DNA of 64,000 nucleotides, taken from the NCBI GenBank assembly GCA_949825045.1, contig OX463809.1, positions 399,501-463,500 on the forward strand, given 5' to 3'. The notes beneath the pieces were generated by a model that was not told the DNA's origin, made no database searches, and was given only the letters and a program-made list of their open reading frames with translations. The stretch is from Argyresthia goedartella. Lineage: Eukaryota; Arthropoda; Insecta; Lepidoptera; Argyresthiidae. Positions 32,545-44,200 of the stretch are shown in pieces; the first letter of the stretch is position 1, and every line of letters begins with the position of its first letter. The position numbers and the translations under genes were made by a program.

Positions 32545-33640
32545 TGAACACACGCCATCTCTTTCTTCTGCCATGTATGCTCTGCCAGGGGTCAGTCTCT
32601 ACCGGAACGACAGGATAGGCAAGGCTGATGGCGGTGTTGCTATCTACCTACGTTCTGACATCCCATGCAAAGTCATCAGCCAGTCGCCAAGCCTGTACTC
32701 TGGTTCTGCTGAACACCTGTTCCTGGAGATATTCTTGCGACACAACAAAGTCCTCCTGGGTGTCTATTATAGCCCCTCTCTTCGAATCGACTATTTTAAC
32801 TCTTTTGAAACCATTCTCAGTGACTTGACTCCTCTTTATAGCGACACCCTAATTCTCGGCGACTTGCCTTCTCAAGAATAACGGTCGCTCAGCGAAGCTG
32901 AATTCTCTTGTAAGTTCATTTAACATGCATATCCTTCCTCTAGAGGCCACTCACTTTCAACCACATTGCACCCTCTTTCTTCTAGATCTAATGATTACTT
33001 CTGACATGTCTAAGGTTGCTGCGCATGGCCAACTTAACGCCCCTTTCTCCTATCACAATCTTATTTACCTCTCTTATAAGATAAAGCCTCCCAAGCGTGC
33101 AGCTAAATTCCTTGACATTCGTAGCTTCAAGCTGGCTATAACCTCCCTTAATTCAGACGCCTCCTCTGTCGACTGGTCGCCTGTCTACGGTAGTGAGACC
33201 ATTGATAACAAAGTACGGAACTTCAACTCTATTGTCCTGAGCTTGTTTGATAAGCATGCTCGGGTCAAGAGGGTTAGAGTTGAGCATCTTCCTGCACCGT
33301 GGCTTACTGACACCATTAAGGGTCTGATGGCTAAGAGAAACCGTGCCAAGTCTAGATATAAGAGGGATCCGACGGATGAGAATCTTTTAATTTTCAAACG
33401 CCTCCGTAATCGTTGCATTCGCCTGTGTCGTGATTCTAAACGCCGCCATATCTACGAATGTATCGAGAGCTATACTCCAGCACAGGTCTGGAAGTTCCTG
33501 AAGACCCTTGGTGTTGGTATGTCCCAGGAATTGGCAGCCGGAAATGTCGATCTCCGGGGTCTCAATAGTTTATTTGCAACTCCCCCTGTCGCGATGGACC
33601 CCCTCGTCAAGGATGCAACCCTTCGTAACCTACGGTTAAA
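32545..33640 (+). pseudogene. LINE C copy 1, endonuclease and linker
   Basis: Frames 32560-32881 and 32925-33640 give YALPGVSLYRNDRIGKADGG, then ATHFQPHCTLFLLDLMITSD, then HLPAPWLTDTIKGLMAKRNRAKSRY and CRDSKRRHIYECIE. They align with the second copy at 51020-52080. The 5' end is truncated in the endonuclease, the GDFN motif is damaged (GDLPSQE), and a frameshift near 32875 separates the pieces. It stops where LINE B sequence was inserted at about 33643. Confidence 0.8.
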
Positions 33641-33642
33641 CG

Positions 33643-34298
33643 GAAACTACCACAGATTGATTTTTAGATCTCTTTTTAAAAATTGCTTATGCTTAACTAA
33701 TACAAATTATAATATTTAGTCATTATCATAATTAATAAGCAGAAATAAATAATTACAAAATTATTAACAGCAAGGTCTGTGTTGAGCCAGATTAACCCCA
33801 TACAGTCCCATCATTTAAGTAATCTTGAACATTATAATATCCCTTTTTCGACAAAGTAGCTTTAACATGGTTTTTAAATTGCTCAAATGGCAATTTCAAG
33901 ATATCCAGAGGTATCTTCGCGAGTCTAAACCGGGGCGCAAGTAGTCTGTGATTATTTCTTAGGTTAACATTACAGCTATCGCTATGTTTGGGAAATTTTG
34001 TAAGGTTCTTGCGTAAATACATTATTTTTTCGAAAATAAATTGACTAGCTACAGTTAGTATGTCAATTTTTTTAAAAAGCTCTCTTAAGGAGTCTGTGCA
34101 TTTTAAATTATATTTCTCGAATAGCTCTTTTCTGTAAAATAAAAAGAGTTTGAATATCCGCTGCTTTCCCCCACAACAAGATACCATAGGACATGACACT
34201 ATGAAAGTAACTAAAATATACTAGCCTAGATGAAGCCACATCCGTATTTTGTCTGATGTTCCTGACAGCGTAAGCCGCAGAACTTAATTTACCACACC
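33643..34298 (-). mobile_element. LINE B internal piece, inverted
   Basis: Minus-strand RT C-terminus (34199-33792: YRKELFEKYNLK, SLRELFKKIDILTVASQF, RNNHRLLAPRFRLAK, KKGYYNVQDYLND) followed by 3' UTR up to a TGGTAGTTTCC-like point. The 3' terminus with the TTTGAC tail is missing, unusual for a LINE. The frame is shortened at LAK/IPLDIL relative to 63900. It lies head-to-head with the next piece. Confidence 0.8.
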
Positions 34299-34352
34299 CT
34301 CACCTCAGCATTTAATTTCATCCCTGTCGGAATCGGCGCAGTAAGGAGGGCA

Positions 34353-34787
34353 GTACTAGCAATTCTTTCAATGGTCAGTGCATTCTCTACTATAATAAGA
34401 TACCTCTGGAGATTTTGAAATTGCCATTTGAGCAATTTAAAAAGCATGTTAAAGCGACTTTGTCGAAAAAGGGATATTACAATGTTCGAGATTACTTAAA
34501 TGAGAGGACTGTATGGGGTTAATCTAGTTCAACACAGACCTCGCTGTTAATAATTTTGTAATTATTTATTACTGCCTGCTTATTAAATAAAAAAAAATCA
34601 TAATTGTATTAGTTAAGCACAACACAACCTATTTTTAAAAGAGATCTAAAAATCAATCTGTGGGAGTTTCTACGCCCTTCTTCTCCCACAGTGGTCCAAT
34701 GTAGAGAAGAGGCAAAAATGACGTTTGCTAAGTATATGTAAATATCTACAGTAATAAAGTACTTTGACTTTGACTTTGACAATCTCG
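34353..34787 (+). mobile_element. LINE B 3' end with TTTGAC tail
   Basis: Starts in the RT C-terminus (FNGQCILYYNKIPLEILK) and ends with the CTCCCACAGTGGTCC block and ACTTTGACTTTGACTTTGAC at about 34770-34787. It lies inside LINE C copy 1, facing away from 33643-34298. Confidence 0.8.
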
Positions 34788-36294
34788 TCGAAGGCCATAG
34801 GTGAGGACAAGATATGTTCTCAGATGATAACAACTATCATTGATGTACTGTTACCTCTCATCACCCACATAATTAATGTGTCGCTTGACCAATGTTGCTC
34901 TACCCCAGCCAGTGGAAATTGGCACTTGTGATTCCCCTCCCCAAAATGTCTAATCCCGCCTTCTTTAAAGATTTCCGTTCCATTTCTATTCTGCCTATCC
35001 TCTCCAAAGTCCTGGAATCAATTGTTCACTCCCAACTATCCTCCTACCTTTCCTCAAAAATGTTACTGAATCCCCACCAATCAGGTTTCAGGCCGGGTCA
35101 CAGCACTACCACAGCACTGCTCAAAGTCACTGACGACATTCAATTAGCTATGGATCAAAAGCAGCTTACGGTCCTTACACTGCTTGATTTCAGTAGCGCC
35201 TTCAACTGCGTCGATTTCGATATACTATTTGAAATTTTAAAGTCACTTAATGTCTCCTCGCACTCTGCTCGCTGGTTTGACTCCTACCTGAGAGAACGCC
35301 AGCAACGCATTAAGTCTGAGGAGATCTCAAAGGACTGGTGTGACTCTCCGCAGGTGTTCCGCAGGGAGGCATCCTTTCTCGTCTCCTCTTCTCGGCATTC
35401 ATTAACTCCATCTCTGACGTTCTTACCTCTTCTTATCATCTGTACGCAGATGACCTTCAAATATATCGGCACTTCTCTTCGTGTGATGTGAATCTGACAG
35501 TAGAGGCGTTGAACGCTGATCTCGATAACATCAGGAAATGGGCTACCTCATATGGTCTGCTTGTCAACCCGGGCAAATCGCAGGCCATGATTTTGGGTAC
35601 TCGTCACTCTCATAACCTAGTTCAGAAAATGCCCGTCGACCCTATAGTGTATGATGGTAACATAATTTTATACAGCGAGAAGGCCAAGAATCTTGGGGTT
35701 GTATTTGATAAATTGTTGTCCTGGTCGCCCCATGTTTGTGAGGTCAGCAGACGAGTCTTTGCGTCATTTCACTCCCTACGGAGATTGCAACACTTCCTGC
35801 CACAGCAGACTAAAATCACCCTTGCCCAGTCCCTCCTACTACATTTAATCGACTATGCGGATGTTTGCTGGATCGGTGCGAACGAAGAACAAATGAACAA
35901 ACCCAAACGACTTCAAAACCTTGGGATTCGGTTTGTCTTCGGGCTGCGCAAGTATGACCATGTCTCACAGTATCGCAAGGAGTTGGGGTGGCTTCCGATT
36001 TGCCTTCGTCGTGATATGCACGTTCTCTCCTATCTGTCCAACATTTTGCGAAATCCCCGCTACCCCTCATATCTTCGAGAACGTTTCGAGTTTATTTCCT
36101 CCAGGCATAGCAACCGGAGATCCCACACGATGTCTCTTCATTCTACTCCTCGGCATAACACTGCCGCTTACAAACACTCGTTTAGGTTAACGGCGATCCG
36201 ACTGTGGAACGCACTTCCCTGCGCTATTAGAGATAGTCCCTCAATTTTCACTTTTAAGACAAGATTGAAAGAGCATTTCCTTTCTCTTTCGTGA
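34788..36294 (+). pseudogene. LINE C copy 1, reverse transcriptase
   Basis: Resumes at SSKAIGEDKI and runs through RT: FRSISILPILSKVLE, GFRPGHSTTTALLKVTDD, LLDFSSAFNCVDFD (motif A Asp), then a frameshift near 35350 before the LYADDLQIYRHF catalytic box, and the intact frame 35488-36294 (WSPHVCEVSRRVFASF, RLQNLGIRFVFGLRKYDHVS, IRLWNALPCAIRDSP). Compared with the copy at 52080, about 28 residues are missing at the insertion point. It is followed by a stop at 36292. An inactive relic. Confidence 0.85.
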
Positions 36295-36568
36295 TAGATC
36301 ACGCAATGTAGGTTTGATATATATTAAATTTTTTGCTTTTGTATTTTATTTAGTATATATCATTTATTACATTATTATGTTTTAGTTGTAAACAATTAGA
36401 TGTGTACAGTTTTATTGCGCACTAGGACTCTCCTGTTGCACAATTTTTCTTGTCCTGCCTAGGTTTGCTGGTAAAAATCTCTCTTTAGAGATAAGCTCGC
36501 CTTTGCTCATAAAATGTTTTTGTTACCTTACTATTAAGATTTCTGTGCAATAAAGAATATGAATATGA
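36295..36568 (+). repeat. LINE C 3' UTR with GAATAT tail
   Basis: Contains CCTAGGTTTGCTGG and AGATAAGCTCGCCTTTGC, ending GTGCAATAAAG and three ATATGA-type repeats. Matches shorter fragments at 8758 and 20340. Confidence 0.75.
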
Positions 36569-36596
36569 ATAACATCTACGTACATATTAAACGTAA

Positions 36597-36805
36597 TTTT
36601 TTGGCTTTTGTGTAAATTGGACCACTGTGGGAGGATGGCGAGGAAACTCTCAGAGATTGATTTCTAGATATCTTTTAAAATTTGGTTGTGTTTAACAAAT
36701 AAATTATAAAATATTATAGAAATATTACAACATTAATTATTTTAAATAATATGCAGGTATCAATAATTACAAAATTATTAATTGCTCAAATGGCAATAGC
36801 ACACA
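36597..36805 (-). repeat. LINE B 3' UTR fragment
   Basis: The reverse complement carries the CCACAGTGGTCCAATTTACA-like block and AAAAGATATCTAGAAATCAA, matching LINE B at 34650. Confidence 0.7.
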
Positions 36806-37128
36806 TGTAAATCTCATTAATATCTCCACCGAGATTAAGCAATACTCCTGTATACGCTATATTAAACAAACAATATATACATATAAAGGTAGTAGGTGAA
36901 AAACGCACTATAACATAGGTTTAGAATAATCGGAATTCCAATGCCCCTATATGCCCAGGGTCATTCACGCACGTGCTTCCATATTATGTAATATTTATAT
37001 AACTATAACCGTACTTTCGAATTATATTTTGAGACCAGGTTCAATATCTTGTGTTTTAAAATTTAGATCCAACATTAAGTTGAATCGCCCCCTACCGGCC
37101 CCCTTCTTTACATTACAGCCCCCCGCGG
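36806..37128. other. no gene recognised
   Basis: AT-rich up to 37080, then C-rich. No feature found. Confidence 0.4.
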
Positions 37129-37185
37129 TGCGAGGTGCGGGGTGCGGGGTGCGGGGTGCGGGTAGCGAGGTGCGGGGGGGCGAGG
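37129..37185. repeat. GC-rich 7-bp minisatellite
   Basis: Seven or so units of a GGTGCGG-type heptamer with small variants, ending in a run of G. It creates artefactual open frames on both strands. Confidence 0.75.
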
Positions 37186-39054
37186 AGCGCTCCGGAGACA
37201 AAGAGCGGCGGCGCCGCCAATTGTCCATTTGCGAGAAGTAACCGGAAATGTACGGAAACCGCGGTCATCGCCAGGAACAAAGTAGCTCTCAGCTCTCTTC
37301 ACAGATTCCTATCTTACTTATCTGCTCGGTGTTTCGCAATGTGGAAACAGAAGCTTTTCCTATTCTTTTCTTGCACCTTCGAATAAATAATTTATTTACA
37401 AGATTGTTTTAGTGACATTAGCGAACGATCACCGTAGTAAATTATGTTTATCCTGCAAAAAATAAGACTAGTGCTCAATAAAAAACAAACCCTCGTACAT
37501 ACATACATATGCTCACGCCTATTTCCCGGAAGCGGGGTAGGCAGAGACCAAAGACCTCCACCTGCTACGATCCTGGCATACATCTTTCGCTTTCTCAAAG
37601 CCCGTATCGGCCTAAGTTCCTTCCACTTATGATCGTGAGGCACAAAATTACCCCATCTGCAGATACAAAAAAACATCGATATATGTACTTTTTCACAATC
37701 GATATTTATGGTCAGCGTTCACCCCTCGCTTTGTCTTCTATTCGCTTTCCAAAGTCCTCAGGGGTCGGCTTTCTCGCTTTCTCGCCTTATTGCTCAATAA
37801 AGATTACTTATCTCCGCCATTGAAATGAATCGTGGGCTTAAAAATCCATAATAGAAACATCGAGACATTCAAAAGGGCACATGGTGGACTTGCGCCAAAT
37901 AAACGAATAACGTGGCATCAAGCCTTTTCCATACGGGGTGGCAGATTTAAAGTTGTTGAAAACTCAGCTAGTTCTTGAATACTCCATTATGAGTGACAGG
38001 AGGCTAGCCCATCGCTGCAGAGTTGCAACTTCCAGGCCACGGCGGCGGCGCGGCGGGGCGGCGGGCGCCGTGGTGGAGAATCGAACACTTGACTAACTGT
38101 TGTGGAGTACAATTCTCAGCCAGAATAATAAATCTTCGAAGATACCGAATGGTCTCAGTCGTCAATGCGGCGGAAATCCATTTTTTATCTTTGCCTTGTT
38201 TAGAAGTGCAAAGCAAATAGTGTGGATGCGTCTAGTGCTCGTAGATGATGAGTCATAAGTCTGACAGAATGTGATTTTTAAGTTCTTGAGATACTCTTAG
38301 AAATGTTTCCAGGGGTGGTGTAAATTAGTCCTAAAGTTTAGACTGCTTTTTAAACTGGGCTTATAAACCCTCGACTTATACCAGCTTTTACGAACCTACA
38401 ACCATTTAATCAAATTTATCAAGGCTAAACATTTAAAACTTTATCTACCATTTACTTCTCTAATATATTAAATTTGTTGTGCAATATTATTATTCCCCTC
38501 GAAGGGCTGTGCTCGGCCGAGGACGCGAAGAGTTATGGGGCCGGGAGACTTATCTCCGCGCTCGAATTACATCGGCTAACAACTGGCTGATTGCCGCAGA
38601 CATTACTGTTTTCTTCATTAGTCAGCACCTCGAATTGATAAATAAAAATGAGATAAAGTGAAAATGCAGTTACTAAAACGTTTTTCTTGTTGTCGGGGCG
38701 GCGGCGGCGGCGGCGGCGGCGCGTCGGCAGAGTTCAACAAGTTCGGGAACTGCTCTGCATCAGATCACAAGTCAAGAGTCTTGAAGCTTGTACCAACTTT
38801 AAGATAGTTTGCGGATTTACTGCGAGGGATTTACATGTGCATAATATAATCCCGAGTAAATTCCTCTTATTTTATATTAAAGTGCCGCTGTCAGTGTCAG
38901 ACATTGTTCTTGCATGGATACTGTGACGTTGTGGCATGTCAAGCTTATTTCGTTTAATTTATTTATTTTTTATTAATTTTGTTTATGACTTCTTTTTTTT
39001 CTACATAATTTTTTATTTTGCGTTTTTTTTTAAATATTATATTTATTATTTTAA
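37186..39054. other. no confident gene; dispersed repeat and CGG runs
   Basis: At about 37505-37660 a stretch starting CTCACGCCTATTTCCCGGAA with GGGGTAGGCAGAGACC resembles, from memory, a very common lepidopteran dispersed repeat. GC-rich tracts with GGCGGCGG units lie at 38036-38075 and 38693-38722. No frame has convincing homology. Confidence 0.45.
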
Positions 39055-39327
39055 CTTCGTAGTCTAATGAGTTTCACGCTTGCTTCCAACAGGAGATGCA
39101 GGTTCAATCCCAATGAGATAAATAATTTATCTTAAGTACATTATGTGGACGTTCTAACGGTGATGGAAAACATCATGAGGAAACCTTCATTACTCCATAG
39201 CTGCGGCGATGGGCTAGCCCCCTGTCACGCAAAATGGAGTATTGAATAACTGGCTCAAAGTGGGCACAATTGAGCCTCTGCCACTACGTATGGGAAAAGG
39301 CTTGACGCTATGTTATGTTATGTTATT
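39055..39327 (+). mobile_element. SINE-2, copy 2
   Basis: Head GTAGTCTAATGAG ... GGTTCAATCCC, body GAGGAAACCTTCATTACTCC and ATAGCTGCGGCGATGGGCTA, ending CTATGTTATGTTATGTTATT. Matches 28290-28577. Confidence 0.75.
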
Positions 39328-40880
39328 ATTTTAAGATTGTCGGCTTTTTTTAACAATAAGTGTTCCTGGTGCCCATCTGGGACCAGAGTGGGATTCTGGG
39401 CAAGTTATTTATTTCTCCAACTCTAAATCTTGTATGGAGGCACTTCCGCTATACTTGTTTCTATTATATATTTCTCTATTGCTACAGGAACACCTTAAAA
39501 CCCAGCCGGGTTCAACCTCAATGAGGCCGGATATCTGATATCACCCATTCTTGGCATGAACCCTTATCTACTATTGGATAACTAATCTTGTGTATTGTTT
39601 CTTTAAATTTTATATATTTTTATTCTTTTTTTTATCACCTTTGATCTGGCGGATCTACTTAACTAATACATTTTCTTAATTTTATTTCGTTTTCTTGATT
39701 TTACCTTTGAGGCGGACCCTCAACCGTCACAATGCGAGTTTATGCGTCACGATTCACCGTCCTCTTCAGAACTCAGCGTGAAATACCACACAAAGTGCAA
39801 TTCGATCAGTAAGTGACTGTTAAGTGTTAAACTGTGATGGAGTGGAAAATAAAACAAAGCCGAATAATAAACAAAAAGAGTATTTTGGCAAAGTTCAGAG
39901 TGCTGTGGCAAAACGTTTTTATTACAAATAGTCTGAAGTGAAGTGCTAACGATACGCAGCTGCTCGCAATAGCGATAGTTTTTGCATTCCGCGATATTTG
40001 TAGCGGCCCGCGCGTTGCAGCCGAGCGATGCTCTCGGGATATTTATTTTTCTGTTGTTATTGCCGAATTGGTACAGTTTATACAAAATTATTACACTTTT
40101 ACAATACACGCAGCTATATGTGAGCTTTTATTTTTGTTATCCCATTGAAGTAAATTATTGCACATAACAAAATAAATCATAAACAAACTCAGAAAAGACA
40201 CTACAAATCTTAAAAGAGTCGCGCAATTTTGTATTTTTATTTTTCAGGGAGTTCCGCAAGATTTGTAGATAAATAAGTGTGTTGTAATTTAATTGATTCA
40301 GACAAAACCAAGTTTGAAGTCTGGAATCGTGGAATGTTTAATGTTTTAAATCGCAAAATTTTTAAACAAAAACTATACTACTTAAAAACTGTTTAATCCA
40401 AATTAAAGTGGAAAGTCTACGAAATTTAAATCACCAAAAACCCGAAAAAGTATTTCCGATCCCTTCAGATCCCTTTTCGCGGCACCACTCACATAATATT
40501 TATCAAGCATTAACGCAAGCCGTTTTGTTCAGTTTCCACAATATTCGATAAACTCCAAATAAAAAGGTGTAGCTCTAACGATGATTGCTTTCCCCGAGGG
40601 TGTTAACGTGAAAATGAAAATTCATTGTTATGTAGCCACTTTTTATACGTATTTCGAACGTTTTATACAACCAGTATCAGAAATGTTCAATACAGATTTC
40701 GCTTCTGTATACTAAACGTATACTAGATCGACTATGGAGTAATCGATATCGATGAATCATCCGAGTCGTCCATCACTATGAACGGAGCACTGTCTTTTGT
40801 TCGCACTGGATTTATGGGTATTGAATATTACCTTTGTGAAACTTATTCAATGTCAAAGTACCAAGCTAGTACTCTAGCGT
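39328..40880. other. no gene recognised
   Basis: No coding frame supported. The part 39720-40060 has higher GC and a GCGGCCCGCGCG block and could be an untranslated or promoter region, but nothing confirms that. Confidence 0.35.
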
Positions 40881-40918
40881 TTTTACTCTATGTAACTTAC
40901 TAGTTACATAGAGTAAAA
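40881..40918. repeat. perfect hairpin, 17-bp arms, 4-nt loop
   Basis: TTTTACTCTATGTAACT (40881-40897) is exactly complementary to AGTTACATAGAGTAAAA (40902-40918); loop TACT. Confidence 0.8.
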
Positions 40919-40949
40919 TGACGAAAATTTAAAAAATTACATCCTGGTG

Positions 40950-41218
40950 TGTGCGTTTCTTGGTGCTATCTTCTCTGACGGGCGTATTTCCGAAGTTCTG
41001 GTAGAGTTCATGGAGTTTATTTTTTTCTGTGTGAGATTCAGATAAATCACCACTTGAAGGAGAAATTTCCCTTTTTATTCCGTTATGTACTCATAAGTTT
41101 AGTTGATCATATTTGATTTATTTTTAATTTTTCCATGTATATGAGACTTAAGTAAGTGTTTGACTTCTAAAAGTGCATTATTTTGCCTACTTGCAATAAA
41201 TGATTTGATTTGATTTGA
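40950..41218 (+). repeat. LINE-like 3' end repeat, copy 2
   Basis: Contains TCTTCTCTGACGGGCGTATT and ends GCAATAAATGATTTGATTTG. Same family as 3505-3745 (inverted). The TTTGA tail suggests a LINE 3' UTR; parent unknown. Confidence 0.65.
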
Positions 41219-41782
41219 GTTAACTCTTTTTGTAGTAACTATCTGTAAGTAGGTCTATATTTTTCTATATATTTAGTAAAAACTTACTCTTGTTTAGTAA
41301 AAGTATTTTTGAGATGTTCTAGAAAGGTTCTTCAATTGTACCAATTGCCAGATAAAAATAAATGTTAAATGTGGAATGGAGTAGTTTTAAAGTATTTGTA
41401 AAACATAATCGCTTAAACAAATTCTTAATTAAAAAATTAATGTTCCCTATATTCATAGTTGTTAGTACGGTTAATTCGTTATACTAAATAATACTTAATG
41501 TTTACTCATACTTATGTATCTTGTAAAAGTATCTGTTTCGAGGAGCTTTTTGGATGCTTTATTATATGATAATTGATTATTTTATTTAATATTTATGGTC
41601 CCTCGTCTGCTATCAATGTTGATTGCGTTTATTTCTTTATACGTTTATTCTTATATTAAATTTTCCCTGTGACAACTAAGCGATGTTGTATTTGCAGCAA
41701 TGCTACGACAACGTTATTTAGCGGTAAACTCTTTAAATGAGTAAATTACTCTTTAATGTTACTTGAGTTTCATGTTTTACAA
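41219..41782. other. no gene recognised
   Basis: AT-rich, nothing identifiable. Confidence 0.4.
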
Positions 41783-42195
41783 TGCTGACGCAGCATTGCT
41801 ATAAAGACAAGGCTCTGTTGTCAAAGGGACAATATAAGAGTTGTTCGACTAACAACGTTGAAAAGAAGGTTAGGTTAGATTGCATTGCTACAGAGACAAC
41901 GCTCAGTTGTCAAAGGGACAATATAATTGTTGCTGTTAAATTTTCTGACAGCAACCATTATTTCGCAAATATCATTAAAAAGTAATATGCTCTTTTAAAG
42001 AGTTTTACGTTTAAAAATGCTGACGCAGCATTGCTACACTACAAAGACAAGGCTCTGTTGTAAAAGGGACAATATAAGAGTTGTTAGCTTAACAACGTTG
42101 ATTAGAAGGTTAGGTTAGATTGCATTGCTACAGAGACAACGCTCAGTTGTCAATGGGACAGTATAAAAGTTGTCAGATTGACCACATAAAAGAAA
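41783..42195 (+). repeat. GACAACGCTC repeat, two tandem composite units
   Basis: A composite of about 235 bp occurs twice, starting at about 41783 and 42017 (TGCTGACGCAGCATTGCTA). Each contains two related halves with GACAAGGCTCTGTTGT or GACAACGCTCAGTTGT followed by GGGACAATATAA and GAGTTGTT. The first ends with GTTGCTGTTAAATTTTCTGA and CAGCAACC, an imperfect hairpin. A third copy on the minus strand is at 43755-44200. Confidence 0.75.
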
Positions 42196-43754
42196 AGGAT
42201 GGATGAGGTAACATTGCTGTTAAATTCAATTTACCAAGCCTCAAGACTAGACGGCTTCAGTTGCAGTCACTATTTCTGTATGATATCTGTCATAGTAAAT
42301 ATGCATTATCTTTCAATGTACCCCGCTGTAGGTAACTTACATATAAATATATAAATACACATATTTATTTATGACACAAAACTATATACACACATAATAT
42401 TTCATAATTCACAAGCAAAGCCGGGCGATATCCGTAGTATGCGGCGGGCCGTATGTTTCACAACTCGCAGCGCCTGTATACTTATTACATAGCTAGATAG
42501 ATGTACACGCTGCGCTCGAGTGTCGAGTCCTCGATCGGCCGACCGGCGACGCCCGCCGCCAGTCGCAAATTATCAGAGCCACGCGAAGCCCGCATCGCTC
42601 GCTGTACTACCGCGCACTATCGCGTCTTTGTTTCGTATATGTTTTACGCATTTTAACTTCTGTTTGTATCGTTGCTTCGATCTTTCTTCTTCTACTATTC
42701 CTGTGCTATCTCTCCTTCTATAAACTGCTTGTGCTAGCTGTATATAAACTGTGGTGCTTGTGAATACAAACGTATCTGCTTGTTTGCTATTTCGTTGTTT
42801 CCTTACAACAACTCTTCACACCATCTACGACATATCGCTAAACTTCATTTTTAAACAATTTTCATGTTCGCAGAGACTATAAACTATTTTCCTCTAAGGC
42901 TTGTCGTACTAATGCAGGTGTACGTTCACCTATATACCGTATTACTCAATCTTTCAATCCTATTTTAGTGATATCAATATTATGGCCGTAAGTATAAGTG
43001 AGTTTAAAAAGTCTATTAGCAACATTGGAAAGTATATCATTATCTTAGATATTATACACCTACTTGTTGTGTTGTGGTTTGTAATAGTATCTAAAACTGT
43101 AACTATCTTAAATAATCCATAACAATTTTTAATTTTTCACTGCCTGTTCTAGATAATATTATGTACTTAGCGTCAACAAAGTGTAGCGTGAGAAGCTGCC
43201 ATACTTAATAGTAATACGGGGTTATCGGTGTTGGTTACCAATATGTATCTTACCTACTATAGTTATAAGTAATACTTTATTGTACAACTGTTTGATGACA
43301 CAAATAAACAGAAAAAAAACCTACCAAGTTGATGTGAAAACTGAAAACATAGAAGTGATAATTTTACGCTGTGACTTTACGACAAGATCAAACATTGTCT
43401 TCTATGTACTTCTGACCAAGTGTAACGTTGTCGATGAATGTTGTTAATTCGGTAACAAAAATCTGACAAAAAAAACGTTGACTATCAGCCTTACTTATAA
43501 AAATTGGTTAATTCACTCTATAAGTAAGACTTAACTAATCAAAGCATTCACCCTAATACCGCGATTATAATTTTGTTACCTATAAACACAAGTGAAAGTT
43601 ACGCTCAACTAAACTGTGTAATAATCACCATGGCTCACAGGTAAATCGATTATTGATAACTGTACACAAACACTGGGGTTATTTTTTAGTCCGTATACTA
43701 CACGAGATGATGTCCACTCAATATGTAGGGACCCGGACTTAGCAGGGAGTTCTG
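42196..43754. other. no gene; CpG-rich, TATA-containing stretch at 42420-42800
   Basis: The part 42420-42640 is rich in CG dinucleotides compared with its surroundings (GATCGGCCGACCGGCGACGC). GCTGTATATAAACTG lies at about 42737. It could be a promoter or a solo LTR; no flanking duplication was found. The remainder is AT-rich without genes. Confidence 0.35.
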
Positions 43755-44200
43755 ACTCCCGGAGTATTTGCGAAATAATGGTTGCTGTCAGAAAAATTAA
43801 CAGCAACAATTATATTGTCCCATTGACGACGACCCGAATGGCCGAGTCGGCAGTGACGCTGCCTACGAAGCCAAGGGTCCCGGGTTCGAGCCCCGGTGGG
43901 GGCAAATATTTGTTTGATGAGAACGGATGCTCGTACCCTAGTCATGGTAGTTTATCTATCAAAAAGTATAATATTTAACTATATGTGTATGTGTATCGTT
44001 GTCTAGTACCCAAGATACAGGGAATCCTTGTTTGGGGCTAGATCAATGTGTGTAAATGGTGTCCAAGGTATTATTATTGTTATTGACAACTGAGCGTTGT
44101 CTCTGTAGCAATGCAAATCTTACCTAATCTTCTATTCAACGTTGTTAGTCTAACAACTCTTATATTGTCCCTTTTACCACACGCAGAATTGCTAAAAATA
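43755..44200 (-). repeat. GACAACGCTC repeat, inverted copy split by SINE-3
   Basis: 43755-43827 reversed reads GGGACAATATAATTGTTGCT and TTTTCTGACAGCAACC; 44088-44200 reversed contains GACAACGCTCAGTTGT counterparts and GGGACAATATAAGAGTTGTT. Matches 41783-41975. Confidence 0.75.
43828..44081 (+). mobile_element. SINE-3 with perfect ATTGAC target duplication
   Basis: tRNA-like head with A box GAATGGCCGAGTCGG and B box GGGTTCGAGCCCCGG, body GATACAGGGAATCCTTGTTT and GGGGCTAGATCAATGTGTGT, tail of ATTATT units. Target duplication ATTGAC at 43822-43827 and 44082-44087. The head folds like a tRNA, but this is a SINE, not a functional tRNA gene. Confidence 0.85.

Noticed and set aside
37022..37302. 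Overlapping Arg/Pro-rich proteins on both strands
   Set aside because: They are created by the GGTGCGG heptamer repeat, with no homology or splice context.
41866..42120. Telomeric TTAGG repeats
   Set aside because: Only GGTTAGGTTAG occurs, two units per composite repeat, not an array.
42327..42811. Solo LTR
   Set aside because: TG-like and CA-like ends can be drawn, but no target duplication or second copy is present; kept only as a low-interest observation.
43828..43910. tRNA gene
   Set aside because: A and B boxes fit a tRNA, but it is followed by a SINE body and bounded by a 6-bp target duplication, so it is the SINE-3 head.
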